Below are positions 29,568-37,825 of a stretch of DNA of 64,000 bases, piece by piece; within the stretch, counting starts at the first letter, position 1; the number at the start of each line of letters is the position of its first letter. The position numbers were made by a program, and so were the translations under genes. The notes under the pieces are model-generated. The model was not told where the DNA came from. It saw only the letters and a list, made by a program, of their open reading frames with translations, and made no database searches. Source of the DNA: a virus; the IMG/VR virus record IMGVR_UViG_3300032285_004073, positions 1 through 64,000 of that record; one strand, 5' to 3'.

Positions 29568-30341
29568 ATGTCACTCATTAAATCATATCTCTCCGTATTA
29601 AACGAAGACAAAAAGAGCTTCACAAGCACAGGTGTAGCAGCTAATCAGGTCGGTGAACTTGAAGGAGCTAAAGAAAAAGCACATCCTTCTATTGATCCTA
29701 CCGAGAATGTTAAAGACCTTGAAACTCCAGTTGATGGTCCTTCTCAAGAAGACGTTACCGCAGAAGATTCCAAGCCTAAGGCAATAAAGAAAGAATCATC
29801 AAATCCTTTTGATGTTCTTTATAATAAGGTTTTAGCTCAAGAGAATTGGGAACTTGAAGAACAAGAGGAAGAAGATGCAGAAGCTGAAGATGCAGCGAAA
29901 GCTGATGATGTTTTTGCAGGTGTAGATGCTGTTGCTGATGATAAAGTTTCTGACGATGAAGAAGTAGGTTTAGAGCATGTTTTAAATCATCTTAAAAATG
30001 CTATTGAAGCTTTGGAAAAATTAGTGTCTGGAGCCAATAATGATTTAACAGATGATATTGTTGGTGAGGAGGATGCAGGAGAAGAGATAAAACAAGAGGC
30101 TGTTGAAGCTGAAGTTGAAGGTACTGCATTAGAGGATGAGGAAAAGCTCAATCACGGTTTAACCAAGCAAGGTTCTAGAACAGTAAAAGGTGCAGTTCCT
30201 GCTCCTAAGAAAGCAGCTTCTGTAGACAAAGGTAAGAAAGTTGATGGTAAGCCAGTACCTTTCAAACCAACTACAGATCTTACTAGCCCCAAGAACCACA
30301 ATGTTGGTGGTGTAGAAAATGGTAAGTTTCTTTTCGCTTAA
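29568..30341 (+). CDS. Acidic Ala/Glu-rich protein, possible prohead core or virion protein
   Basis: The 257-residue protein begins MSLIKSYLSVLNEDKKSF, again a leader-like start with an N-E at residues 12-13. It then has a long Glu/Asp/Ala-rich region (EEQEEEDAEAEDAAKADD) and a coiled segment. The C terminus is Lys/Pro-rich and ends NGKFLFA. Acidic scaffolding-like composition and a late-type box suggest a head core component. It stands alone before a strong terminator. The specific role is inference. Confidence 0.6.
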   Translation: MSLIKSYLSVLNEDKKSFTSTGVAANQVGELEGAKEKAHPSIDPTENVKDLETPVDGPSQEDVTAEDSKPKAIKKESSNPFDVLYNKVLAQENWELEEQEEEDAEAEDAAKADDVFAGVDAVADDKVSDDEEVGLEHVLNHLKNAIEALEKLVSGANNDLTDDIVGEEDAGEEIKQEAVEAEVEGTALEDEEKLNHGLTKQGSRTVKGAVPAPKKAASVDKGKKVDGKPVPFKPTTDLTSPKNHNVGGVENGKFLFA

Positions 30342-30361
30342 TTAAATATTAAACATAAAAA

Positions 30362-30395
30362 TAAAAAACTCCATCGCAAGATGGAGTTTTTTTTT
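30362..30395 (+). terminator. Intrinsic terminator
   Basis: AAACTCCATC (30366-30375), GCAA tetraloop, GATGGAGTTT (30380-30389) and a T run to 30395; the A run on the left makes it potentially bidirectional. It ends the 29568 transcript. Confidence 0.92.
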
Positions 30396-30407
30396 ACCCA
30401 AATTCCC

Positions 30408-30413
30408 TAAGTA
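30408..30413 (+). promoter_or_regulatory. Late-type TAAGTA box for the 30419 gene
   Basis: TAAGTA ending 5 nt before the ATG. Confidence 0.4.
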
Positions 30414-30418
30414 TCTTT

Positions 30419-30760
30419 ATGTTAGGAAGCTTTTCTTCATTTTTTAAAACCTCAACTCCTCATACCAGAGAACATCAACAAAATCCTATGAGGTCTATGA
30501 ATAGAAAACATTTGAATCAAGTGCCTTATTCAAAAAGCCAACAAGCTCTGGATCCTTTAATAGACAATATTATTAAAAATGATAAATACGGAAAATGGCC
30601 CAACATATCATATTATACAGGCAAAAGACTCGCCAAAACATATCATATTACTCATATAGATGACAAGAGCTATTCTAAAGATATTAATAAAACTGGAATA
30701 ATATTAAGTTATAATCCACAAACCAAAAAATTTACTTTAGAAAGAATAAAGAAAAAATAA
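30419..30760 (+). CDS. Basic hypothetical protein
   Basis: The 113-residue protein has a Ser/Phe-rich N terminus (MLGSFSSFFKTSTPHTREH), then a basic, Tyr-rich body. It is translated just ahead of the gp14-like neck protein with TAATATG spacing, so it is probably part of the same late transcript. No domain is recognised. Confidence 0.65.
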   Translation: MLGSFSSFFKTSTPHTREHQQNPMRSMNRKHLNQVPYSKSQQALDPLIDNIIKNDKYGKWPNISYYTGKRLAKTYHITHIDDKSYSKDINKTGIILSYNPQTKKFTLERIKKK

Positions 30761-30761
30761 T

Positions 30762-31391
30762 ATGGAATCTTTACGTTTTTTTAATAAACAAATCAATCTT
30801 AATGAAAGACAAAATTTCAATGGTTGGTGGAAAGAACAGATTAATATCTATGGACAGGAAGTGACTTATTATAGTAATGGTACTACTCTTGATGCTTCTA
30901 ATTTCTTATACGGCGAAGATCCATCAGCTAATTTTGGTCCAGGAACACCTTTAATTGTATTATTAAATCTTAATAATGATTCAATACTTTTATCTAAATT
31001 TGGTATAGTAGCTGACGGTGATATAGCCGGTGTCATACATTTTGAGACCTATACATCTATTTTTGGTAATGGAGCAGAACCAAAAGCTGGGGATATTATT
31101 ACTTTACAAGAATTTGGGTCTGATCGTTTAAATTATCCAAAGAGAGGTCCTACGATCTATCAATTAACAGAGGTTATTGATGAATTTCAAGGCAATCCTC
31201 TCGGAGGACACTATGTATGGTTCTTCAAAGGCAAGCGTTATGATTATAGTGGTGAACCTGGTAGTCCTGGAGCTGGTCTGGGTAACAAGTCTTTAGATGA
31301 TAATGCTATAGCTAATATCACTGCAGATTCTAACTTCAATTATGTAGAAGAGAATTCTTGCAGTGATACTAGCGTTTATGGAAATTATTAA
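30762..31391 (+). CDS. gp14-like neck protein
   Basis: The 209-residue protein has WWKEQINIYGQEVTYYSNG (about 21-39), LYGEDPSANFGPGTP (about 49-63), LSKFGIVADGDIAGVIHFETYT (about 78-99), PKAGDIITLQEFG and GGHYVWFFKGKRYDYSG. This order (IYGQ-V-YY, -GED-, F-KFG-, GD-I) matches the T4/cyanophage gp14 neck protein, which helps close the head-tail connector. The N terminus carries an extra leader-like segment. Call based on pattern recall. Confidence 0.65.
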   Translation: MESLRFFNKQINLNERQNFNGWWKEQINIYGQEVTYYSNGTTLDASNFLYGEDPSANFGPGTPLIVLLNLNNDSILLSKFGIVADGDIAGVIHFETYTSIFGNGAEPKAGDIITLQEFGSDRLNYPKRGPTIYQLTEVIDEFQGNPLGGHYVWFFKGKRYDYSGEPGSPGAGLGNKSLDDNAIANITADSNFNYVEENSCSDTSVYGNY

Positions 31392-31723
31392 ACAATTTCC
31401 ATTTCTTTGCTGGTGAAATCTTCTTCAGTATCTTCTGAATAACACACTTTAATTTTATAATCCTCTTCAAGGATCTTTTTATAAATAATGTGTTCAGTTG
31501 ATTCCATGTATTTAAGGACTGCTAATGGTTTGATTAAATTTTCAAAATCAATATTTTTCTCTTCAGCTTTATCAGCAATAATATTAACTGCTTCGTAAAG
31601 TGAAATCCATCTAGCAAGAGTCATAGCATCTTGGTGAGTTTTATTCCACCATTCTAAAGTATTAGAATTAGAACCAAAATCTAATTTTTCTCCGTTTTCA
31701 TTTAGGTATGTTTGTGTTGTCAT
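31388..31723 (-). CDS. Hypothetical protein
   Basis: The 111-residue protein is mixed helical, with NTLEWWNKTHQDAMTLARWISLYEAVNII (about 21-49) and an acidic C terminus. It converges with the neck gene, overlapping by 4 nt. An inverted repeat, GGAAATT/AATTTCC (31380-31400), spans the junction and could pause transcription from both sides. No family is recognised. Confidence 0.65.
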   Translation of the reverse strand: MTTQTYLNENGEKLDFGSNSNTLEWWNKTHQDAMTLARWISLYEAVNIIADKAEEKNIDFENLIKPLAVLKYMESTEHIIYKKILEEDYKIKVCYSEDTEEDFTSKEMEIV

Positions 31724-31728
31724 ATTTT

Positions 31729-32160
31729 TTAAGATTCAATAGGCGTTACAACCTGATTCTGGAGAGAAGGTGCTACTGTTAAAGGTTCTGTTACTCTAGC
31801 TACCGTAAAATTAATGTTTACAACATTTTTACCATCACATTTATTACAAACAAACTCAATTCTTTTGTTTTCATCTGGCATAAATGTAACAACTTCAGGT
31901 TGCTGACAATAAGCACAACCTAAAATTGTAGACAATTGTTCTAATTTATCTAATTCTTTTTGCCTGGTTTGTTGAATAAAATAGTTATTAACTATATTGG
32001 CAAATAAAGTAAACAGTATATATTGCAATCCTGTAGACAAAATAAAAGAAGCCCAAAAACTTCCATTAAATAATTTAACTGATAAACCAATCAATGTTGA
32101 TATAACTAAAACAACAGATGTTGATTTGATAAATGTAACTAAATTTTTATTAATCTTCAT
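31729..32160 (-). CDS. Membrane protein with C-terminal zinc-ribbon-like pair
   Basis: The 143-residue protein has two membrane helices (about 10-28 and 34-55), a short coiled segment and a soluble domain with CAYCQQP (about 82-88) and CNKCDGK (about 104-110), a probable zinc ribbon. It is therefore a membrane-anchored zinc protein, N terminus likely inside. Function unknown. Confidence 0.7.
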   Translation of the reverse strand: MKINKNLVTFIKSTSVVLVISTLIGLSVKLFNGSFWASFILSTGLQYILFTLFANIVNNYFIQQTRQKELDKLEQLSTILGCAYCQQPEVVTFMPDENKRIEFVCNKCDGKNVVNINFTVARVTEPLTVAPSLQNQVVTPIES

Positions 32161-32202
32161 TAGGATATATTCCTACATAGTGTAAGGAATATCAAGGAGA
32201 TT

Positions 32203-32658
32203 TTAACTAATACCAGGACTCTGTGGTGGTAAAGGACCGGCTAATTGAGCTATTACTAATAATTCTGAACCTATAGTTTTAATATTAATTAAGGTTTTAG
32301 AAGAAAGTTCTTTTAATTCTTCCAATTGTCTTCTTTGGTTATTAGATAATGCTGCATTTTGATCTAAGCAGGTTTCTATTTTATTATAAGCCGCAGTTAA
32401 ATATACAAAACTATCGGTTAAATCTTCATTTATTGTTTGGAGAGGCCAAGGAAGACTTTGAGTTTGTTCTGGTTGTGTATCTGTGGGAGGAAATACTGGA
32501 GGAGCATTGTGTTGATATGGAAAATTATATCCATCTTTTGTACTAAAACCAACAAAGTCTTTACGAGGAGCTTCACTAGCTGCACCCATATGGGCATTAT
32601 TCCATAAGGTGCTAATATCCTCATTTATAACTTCATTCAATGCTCTGTTTAAATCCAT
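32203..32658 (-). CDS. Hypothetical protein with leader-like N terminus
   Basis: The 151-residue protein begins MDLNRALNEVINEDI, continues with a Pro/Gln-rich linker and ends with a helical domain (about 85-140). Its composition resembles small head or virion-associated proteins. It lies in a minus-strand string with a zinc-ribbon protein and PhoH. No function known. Confidence 0.65.
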   Translation of the reverse strand: MDLNRALNEVINEDISTLWNNAHMGAASEAPRKDFVGFSTKDGYNFPYQHNAPPVFPPTDTQPEQTQSLPWPLQTINEDLTDSFVYLTAAYNKIETCLDQNAALSNNQRRQLEELKELSSKTLINIKTIGSELLVIAQLAGPLPPQSPGIS

Positions 32659-32659
32659 T

Positions 32660-32842
32660 TTAAGCAGCTCTGCCTTGTCTGACTAAATTGCCACATCTTC
32701 CACACTGCCAACGAATATTCTTTTCTGGCTGTTTGGTTTTTTGATTGACACTTTCTACAATTCTACCCTGGACATGAGCACCACAGAAAGTACATGCTAT
32801 GGGCTGATTGGTAAGAATTTGATAATCTGGTTTGTTATTCAT
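32660..32842 (-). CDS. Small zinc-ribbon protein (60 aa)
   Basis: CTFCGAHV (about 17-24) and CGRCGNLV (about 47-54) form a compact zinc ribbon. It is expressed from a minus-strand TAAATA box exactly 6 nt before its ATG. It lies between phoH and a hypothetical gene. The partner is unknown. Confidence 0.7.
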   Translation of the reverse strand: MNNKPDYQILTNQPIACTFCGAHVQGRIVESVNQKTKQPEKNIRWQCGRCGNLVRQGRAA

Positions 32843-32848
32843 ATTCTA

Positions 32849-32854
32849 TATTTA
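32849..32854 (-). promoter_or_regulatory. Late-type TAAATA box for the zinc-ribbon gene
   Basis: TAAATA on the minus strand, 6 nt from the ATG at 32842; it lies just beyond the 3' end of phoH and overlaps its last codons. Confidence 0.5.
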
Positions 32855-33736
32855 CTCGTGGTCACCAGGTTTCCAATCTTTTTTATGATTGTTTTCCTTG
32901 TGATGTTGTTGTTTATTAGCTTCTTCTTGTTGTTTAAGAAGCTGTAATTCTTTGAATTTATGAGTAATAAATCTGCAAAGCTCGGAACGAACTATGTCTT
33001 CTTCTGTTAATTCCATACAAAAAATGCCTTGAGACTTAGCTTCATCATTATTGAATAAATCAAAGACTTTATTGAAGCCAGATTTACCAACAGGTAAATC
33101 ACTTTGTTCTGGGTCACCACAAAGAAATACTTTAGAAAATTCTCCAATACGGCTCATTAAAGTATGTATTTCTCTGGTAGAAAAATTTTGTACTTCGTCT
33201 GCGCATATAAACTTTGCCGAGAAATGTAATCCTCTAGCAAAATTAATAGGACAAATGGTTAATCTATTATCTTTTTGAAGTCTATCTAATTGAGCTTTAC
33301 AAAGAAGTTCTTCAAATTTATCATGAAATGGTGTAAGATAAACTGCTATCTTTTCGTCTAAAGTTCCTGGTAAGAAACCTAATTTAGAATCAGAAGATTC
33401 TACAGCAGATCGAACTAATACCATGTCAGAAATTCTCTTCATATTAAGAAGAGTAAGACCACAATACATAGCAAGAGTTGTCTTGGATGTGCCTGCCGGG
33501 CCTTTGAGTAAAAGGACCTTAGTACCTTTATCTAGAAATCTACCAATAATTTCTTTTTGTTTTTCCGTCCAAGGCAAATTCTTAATTGTTAAATCAAATG
33601 AGATCTTATCTCTTTGAAAAACATAAGGGGAATTGTCTGCAGTTTTTCCAGCTTCAATGGCTGTTGACGTTTCGTGATGAACTCTACCTGATTGCTTGCG
33701 GTTGAATTCCTTCTTAGCGCGGGGTTTTTTGCCCAT
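32852..33736 (-). CDS. phoH: PhoH-like ATPase
   Basis: The 294-residue protein has Walker A LLLKGPAGTSKTTLAMYCG (about 75-93), Walker B FICADEVQNFS (about 178-188) and CGDPEQSDLP (about 207-216), all PhoH-family motifs. The C terminus is Gln/Lys/His-rich. PhoH proteins are P-loop ATPases of unclear role that are very common in aquatic phages. A minus-strand TAAGTA box lies 9 nt upstream of the ATG. Confidence 0.9.
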   Translation of the reverse strand: MGKKPRAKKEFNRKQSGRVHHETSTAIEAGKTADNSPYVFQRDKISFDLTIKNLPWTEKQKEIIGRFLDKGTKVLLLKGPAGTSKTTLAMYCGLTLLNMKRISDMVLVRSAVESSDSKLGFLPGTLDEKIAVYLTPFHDKFEELLCKAQLDRLQKDNRLTICPINFARGLHFSAKFICADEVQNFSTREIHTLMSRIGEFSKVFLCGDPEQSDLPVGKSGFNKVFDLFNNDEAKSQGIFCMELTEEDIVRSELCRFITHKFKELQLLKQQEEANKQQHHKENNHKKDWKPGDHE

Positions 33737-33745
33737 ATTTGTTAT

Positions 33746-33751
33746 TACTTA
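33746..33751 (-). promoter_or_regulatory. Late-type TAAGTA box for phoH
   Basis: TAAGTA on the minus strand, 9 nt before the ATG at 33736. Confidence 0.4.
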
Positions 33752-34177
33752 GACAACTGCTCCCTGAACTTTTGTATTGATTGGAGGGTTAACACTTCTT
33801 ACGTTGTTATCTGTTTGTGTATTATTATTTTTCTCCGATGAGGAAGCTGTAGGAGTTACAGGTTTGGTTGAAGATACTGTACCTGTATCAATTGGTTTGG
33901 CATCGAGACCTGCCTTTTTAAAGAGCTCTAAAGTTTTAGCTTGAATTGATGGGTCTAGACTTGAAAATTTAGTTGGAGTTTCATCGTTAAGCATATCAGC
34001 TATTGTAGTTAATAATTCATGATTGGAGCCGCCTTGAGTCCCTAATTTATCAAGAGTAGCATTTAAAGTATCTTTGTCTTTAGAAGGCAAATGTTGTATA
34101 GCATCATTAGCTCTGTCTAAAGTTGTGGGATTTATATTGGCTTCTGCCTCGTTTATTATTTGATCAAACTTCATCAT
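33749..34177 (-). CDS. Hypothetical protein with capsid-targeting-like N terminus
   Basis: The 142-residue protein starts MMKFDQIINEAEANINP; the I-N-E-A at residues 8-11 resembles a prohead-protease cleavage site. The middle is helical and the last 50 residues are Thr/Ser/Asn-rich and disordered-looking. A TAAATA box lies 5 nt before the ATG. It may be an internal head protein. Confidence 0.6.
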   Translation of the reverse strand: MMKFDQIINEAEANINPTTLDRANDAIQHLPSKDKDTLNATLDKLGTQGGSNHELLTTIADMLNDETPTKFSSLDPSIQAKTLELFKKAGLDAKPIDTGTVSSTKPVTPTASSSEKNNNTQTDNNVRSVNPPINTKVQGAVV

Positions 34178-34182
34178 AATAA

Positions 34183-34188
34183 TATTTA
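34183..34188 (-). promoter_or_regulatory. Late-type TAAATA box for the 34177 gene
   Basis: TAAATA on the minus strand ending 5 nt before the ATG. Confidence 0.5.
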
Positions 34189-34249
34189 CAACTCAAACAT
34201 ATAAAGTCATCGTTTCTAAAAAAAATGCTAAAACGTGCCAAATGAAGGA

Positions 34250-34255
34250 TAAATA
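34250..34255 (+). promoter_or_regulatory. Late-type TAAATA box for the tail sheath
   Basis: GGATAAATAG context; 15 nt before the ATG at 34271, a longer leader than most. Confidence 0.55.
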
Positions 34256-34270
34256 GTCTCATAATTTTAT

Positions 34271-36496
34271 ATGTCTACTTTAACCTTAGCATCACCAGGT
34301 GTACAAATTAACGAAGTTGATCTTAGCGTCTTAACATCAACAAGCGGTCAAACCAATGTCTTCGTCACAGGATTTACCTCAAAAGGGCCTACAGATGAAA
34401 TTGTAAATGTTACTAGTATTTCAGATTTCGAAAATACATTCGGAACTCCTAGTAATGCTGCAGAGCGTTATCTTTATCAATCTGCAAGACAGATTTTAAA
34501 TAACTCACCGGCCAATCTTTTAGTTTCTAGAATGCCATACGGCTCTGGCACCGGTGCAGGATTTTCTAATTCTTATAGTGCTTTGGTTTATCCTATCTCC
34601 GCAGTAGATGCAAATGGTAATGATGCACCTTATCAGAGTGCTACACAATATGTAGTATTGCCTCCAGTTTCAATATTGCTTACCCAACAGCAGTATACAA
34701 ACTACATCGAAGATAATAATATTTCTTGGAATGAAAATTATAACAGTTCAGATATAACCGATGCCTCAAATTTAGGTCGTGCAGGTATTATCGTAGTCAA
34801 TCCTACTAAATTAGGTGTTGACAGTCTCTATCAAGGATATTATGTAGGATTGGCTGATAATTCTAATAATAACCCAGCTACAGATTTTATTGCTATTACA
34901 GGTGTTAATACAGTTTATCAAGTTAATAATGGTAATAGTCAAACATTCCAGTCAGTTCCACAATCACGCCTAGCGTTTACTTTAACTCAACCTTTCTCCT
35001 CTCCAGGAAGTAGTATTTCTTATGTTATAGAGAGCTTCCCTACAACATATAGTTTTGGTGCAAGTGCGTATAATGATTGTTTATCTTTATTAGTATTTAA
35101 ATTAAGAGCTTCAACATATAATGCGGATGTCACCACATTATCTTATAATGTAACAGAAGGATATACAGGTTCACTTTATTCTAATAGAACCGCACAAAAT
35201 CCAAACGGAGGAAGTCCAGTTACCTTTAATTTAGCTCAATTAGCCAATCAGAAATCCCGTGATATTCATGTTCTTGTAAATCCAAATATATCTAATGGGT
35301 CTAACTGGGTTAATAGTAATGGGTTTACTAAAAAGGTAAGAGTCTCAGATGCAGCTAAAAATCTTTATTCAACTGGTGTATATCAAGCTGATACTGATTT
35401 GACAGCTAATGACGTGGGAAATGTACCACAAAAATTAGATCGTGTATTAAGCCTTATTGATACGCTTGATCAGCCTTTAGATGTAACCATCGAAGCTGGT
35501 TTGGGAACTATTTGGGCGAGTGCTTACAAGCGTTGGACGGATTCCGCTTTCGGAAAATCATCAATTGGACAACCAACGGTATTTGACGAAAATTATAATT
35601 TAAGTATTACAGGACTTATAAACCAACAAAATGGTTATTCCGATTCTGTGGCTTTAAAATACAATGAAATAGCCAGTCGTTTTGTATCATTTGCTGAAAA
35701 AACACGTCAAGATCATATATTCATAGCCGATCCTTTAAGAAACTTGTTTGTTACTGGTGGCAATTATAAGACTAGTAAAGATCCTTCATTTAATTTCTCA
35801 ACAAACATTTACTGGGGATTAAAAAATCTTTATAGCAGTAGCACTTCAAGTTATGCTGCAACATACGGTAACTGGTTGCTTGTAAATGATGCGGCTTCTA
35901 ATTCACAGGTATGGGTTCCTTCCTCTGGATGGGTTGCAACTATCTTGGCTCAAACATCACAGAAGAATTTCCCGTGGTCAGCTCCTGCTGGTTTAAATCG
36001 CGGAACATTAACAAATGTTCTTGATTTAGCTATTAACCCAACACAAAAGCAAAGAGACCTTCTTTATAGAATCAATATTAATCCTATAGCCTACTTCCCT
36101 GGAGACGGATTTGCGATATATGGTCAAAAAACTCTTTTCACTAAGCCTTCTGCTTTTGATAGAATTAATGTTCGTAGACTTTTCTTAACATTAGAAAAAG
36201 CTACACAACGACTCTTGAAGTATTATGTATTTGAACCTAATACCTTTACCACAAGAGCCAGATTGGTTAACTCCCTTAAACCGATATTTGATCAAGCACA
36301 AAACAATAATGGTTTATATGCTTATCAAATTGTTTGTGACGAACGCAATAACACACCAGATGTAATTGATGCTAATACATTAGCAATATCAATTTATATT
36401 CAGCCCGTAAGAACTTCTGAATTTATCTTGTGTGACTTTATTGCCACACAAACCGGTGTTAATTTCAATGAATTAATTGGAACCAATCAATTCTAA
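34271..36496 (+). CDS. Tail sheath protein (gp18-like)
   Basis: The contractile sheath drives injection. The 741-residue protein starts MSTLTLASPGVQINEVD and has TSTSGQTNVFVTGFTSKGP (about 21-39) at the N terminus. The conserved C-terminal domain has FAIYGQKTLFTKPSAFDRINVRRL (about 614-637) and LEKATQRLLKYYVFEPN, which are sheath-family hallmarks. Its length is close to T4 gp18 (659) with insertions in the middle. It is followed by the tube gene. Confidence 0.93.
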   Translation: MSTLTLASPGVQINEVDLSVLTSTSGQTNVFVTGFTSKGPTDEIVNVTSISDFENTFGTPSNAAERYLYQSARQILNNSPANLLVSRMPYGSGTGAGFSNSYSALVYPISAVDANGNDAPYQSATQYVVLPPVSILLTQQQYTNYIEDNNISWNENYNSSDITDASNLGRAGIIVVNPTKLGVDSLYQGYYVGLADNSNNNPATDFIAITGVNTVYQVNNGNSQTFQSVPQSRLAFTLTQPFSSPGSSISYVIESFPTTYSFGASAYNDCLSLLVFKLRASTYNADVTTLSYNVTEGYTGSLYSNRTAQNPNGGSPVTFNLAQLANQKSRDIHVLVNPNISNGSNWVNSNGFTKKVRVSDAAKNLYSTGVYQADTDLTANDVGNVPQKLDRVLSLIDTLDQPLDVTIEAGLGTIWASAYKRWTDSAFGKSSIGQPTVFDENYNLSITGLINQQNGYSDSVALKYNEIASRFVSFAEKTRQDHIFIADPLRNLFVTGGNYKTSKDPSFNFSTNIYWGLKNLYSSSTSSYAATYGNWLLVNDAASNSQVWVPSSGWVATILAQTSQKNFPWSAPAGLNRGTLTNVLDLAINPTQKQRDLLYRININPIAYFPGDGFAIYGQKTLFTKPSAFDRINVRRLFLTLEKATQRLLKYYVFEPNTFTTRARLVNSLKPIFDQAQNNNGLYAYQIVCDERNNTPDVIDANTLAISIYIQPVRTSEFILCDFIATQTGVNFNELIGTNQF

Positions 36497-36506
36497 TCTT
36501 AAAGGA

Positions 36507-36512
36507 TAAATA
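36507..36512 (+). promoter_or_regulatory. Late-type TAAATA box for the tail tube
   Basis: AAGGATAAATATT; box ends 5 nt before the ATG at 36518. Confidence 0.55.
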
Positions 36513-36517
36513 TTAAT

Positions 36518-37066
36518 ATGCCTAACTTATTCGAAAATCAAGATATCAATTCATTCTATCAGAATGCAATCAATAGAGACTTTGCACGTACTAATCTATT
36601 TAGATTACTGAATATTAATTCAGGAAGTACTAATGTCTCTTTTGACACTTCTGATTTAGTATATGTCACATCCACTACATTACCACAGCGTTCTATTAAT
36701 AACGTTCAGGTTCCTTTTATGGGATTAAGTTTCAATGTACCAGGAACTGCTCAGTACCCAAATAGTAATGGTTGGTCTGTAACATTTAGAATGCCGCAGG
36801 ATCTTGGAATAAGACAAAAATTAGAGCAATGGTCAAGAGGTGTATTTGATGATGCAACTAGTACAGGTGCTTATGAAGTAAAAAATTTAGGTGATATTAC
36901 ATTAGCCCTTATGGGTAAGAATGGAAATCCGTTAGCTGTTTACAATTTAATAGGAGCATATCTAGTTAATATTGGTGATTATACATTGGATGTAACAACA
37001 GCCGGTGAAATAGTTACACAACCAGCAACTATTGCTTATCAATATTGGACTAGCACATTAGCTTAA
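36518..37066 (+). CDS. Tail tube protein (gp19-like)
   Basis: The 182-residue protein sits directly after the sheath, as gp19 does. It has FARTNLFRLLNIN (about 18-30), STTLPQRSINNVQVPFMG (about 52-69), WSVTFRMPQDLGIRQKLEQWSRG (about 88-110) and a final YQYWTS. These fit the gp19/Hcp-like beta-barrel that stacks as hexamers in the tail tube. A late-type box gives a near-leaderless start. Confidence 0.88.
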   Translation: MPNLFENQDINSFYQNAINRDFARTNLFRLLNINSGSTNVSFDTSDLVYVTSTTLPQRSINNVQVPFMGLSFNVPGTAQYPNSNGWSVTFRMPQDLGIRQKLEQWSRGVFDDATSTGAYEVKNLGDITLALMGKNGNPLAVYNLIGAYLVNIGDYTLDVTTAGEIVTQPATIAYQYWTSTLA

Positions 37067-37083
37067 TATTTTATCTGTCTAGA

Positions 37084-37089
37084 TAAATA
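37084..37089 (+). promoter_or_regulatory. Late-type TAAATA box for the 37096 gene
   Basis: AGATAAATAT; box ends 6 nt before the ATG. Confidence 0.55.
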
Positions 37090-37095
37090 TATTAA

Positions 37096-37794
37096 ATGTC
37101 TAATAGTCCCTACGTCTTTTATCTTGATGTCTTAAGTGATTGGGCTTCTACCATTGCCCTTGAGAGTCAATGGTTCTTGTATTTTGATTTAGCATCTGTA
37201 AATGCATTAAAAGGTGATTTAGGAGCTACTGTTAGAAATTATGATTCTGGTAGCCCAGCAAGTTGGGGTATAAGCTCTGCAACAACATCTGGTTTACTTA
37301 AAGATAAATATCAATTATCTACAGAAAGTTTGGTTGGGTGTGTTTTTGCTAGACAAGTTACTTTACCAGCTGAAAAAATTAATGCTTCTAATGAAGGTGT
37401 TGAATATGCGAGTTATTTAGGACCGGCAACGTCTTCTAATAGAGACCCATATAATAAATTAAGTATAGTTTTTACAGAAAGCAATGCTTCTTTTATAGAT
37501 TTAATTTTAAGACCTTGGTCTATTTTAGTAGGTTATAATGGTTTAGTGGCCAGGGCTCCAGGATCTCCTAAAAATGTAAAATGTGATTTTGCTGATGTAG
37601 TATTTTTGGCAAAAAATGGTTCTGGTAACGCTATGTCAAAACGCAAAATTTTTAGATTTTATAATATAGCCCCTGTATCTGTTACTGGTTTATCACAAAC
37701 ATATGCAGCCGAAGGTATGATTTACGGTAATGTTGATTTTGTTTACGATTATTATAGTGTGTTTGATGCTGATACTTCAAACCATTTTATTTGA
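37096..37794 (+). CDS. Second tube-like protein (possible baseplate/tail tube initiator)
   Basis: The 232-residue protein has features of the tube fold: ARQVTLPAEKIN (about 94-105), RDPYNKLSIVFTESNASFIDLILRPWSILVGY (about 120-151) and a final FYNIAPVSVTG strand. In T4-like phages proteins of this type (such as gp54) start tube polymerisation on the baseplate, or form a minor tube ring. The assignment to one of these is not certain. Confidence 0.6.
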   Translation: MSNSPYVFYLDVLSDWASTIALESQWFLYFDLASVNALKGDLGATVRNYDSGSPASWGISSATTSGLLKDKYQLSTESLVGCVFARQVTLPAEKINASNEGVEYASYLGPATSSNRDPYNKLSIVFTESNASFIDLILRPWSILVGYNGLVARAPGSPKNVKCDFADVVFLAKNGSGNAMSKRKIFRFYNIAPVSVTGLSQTYAAEGMIYGNVDFVYDYYSVFDADTSNHFI

Positions 37795-37819
37795 TAATAA
37801 ATAGAGTCTTTGTTATAAT
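37791..37819 (+). promoter_or_regulatory. Sigma70-like promoter with overlapping late-type box
   Basis: TTGATA (37791-37796), 17-nt spacer, TATAAT (37814-37819), 6 nt before ATG 37826; a TAAATA box (37798-37803) lies within the spacer. Confidence 0.55.
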
Positions 37820-37825
37820 ATATTG

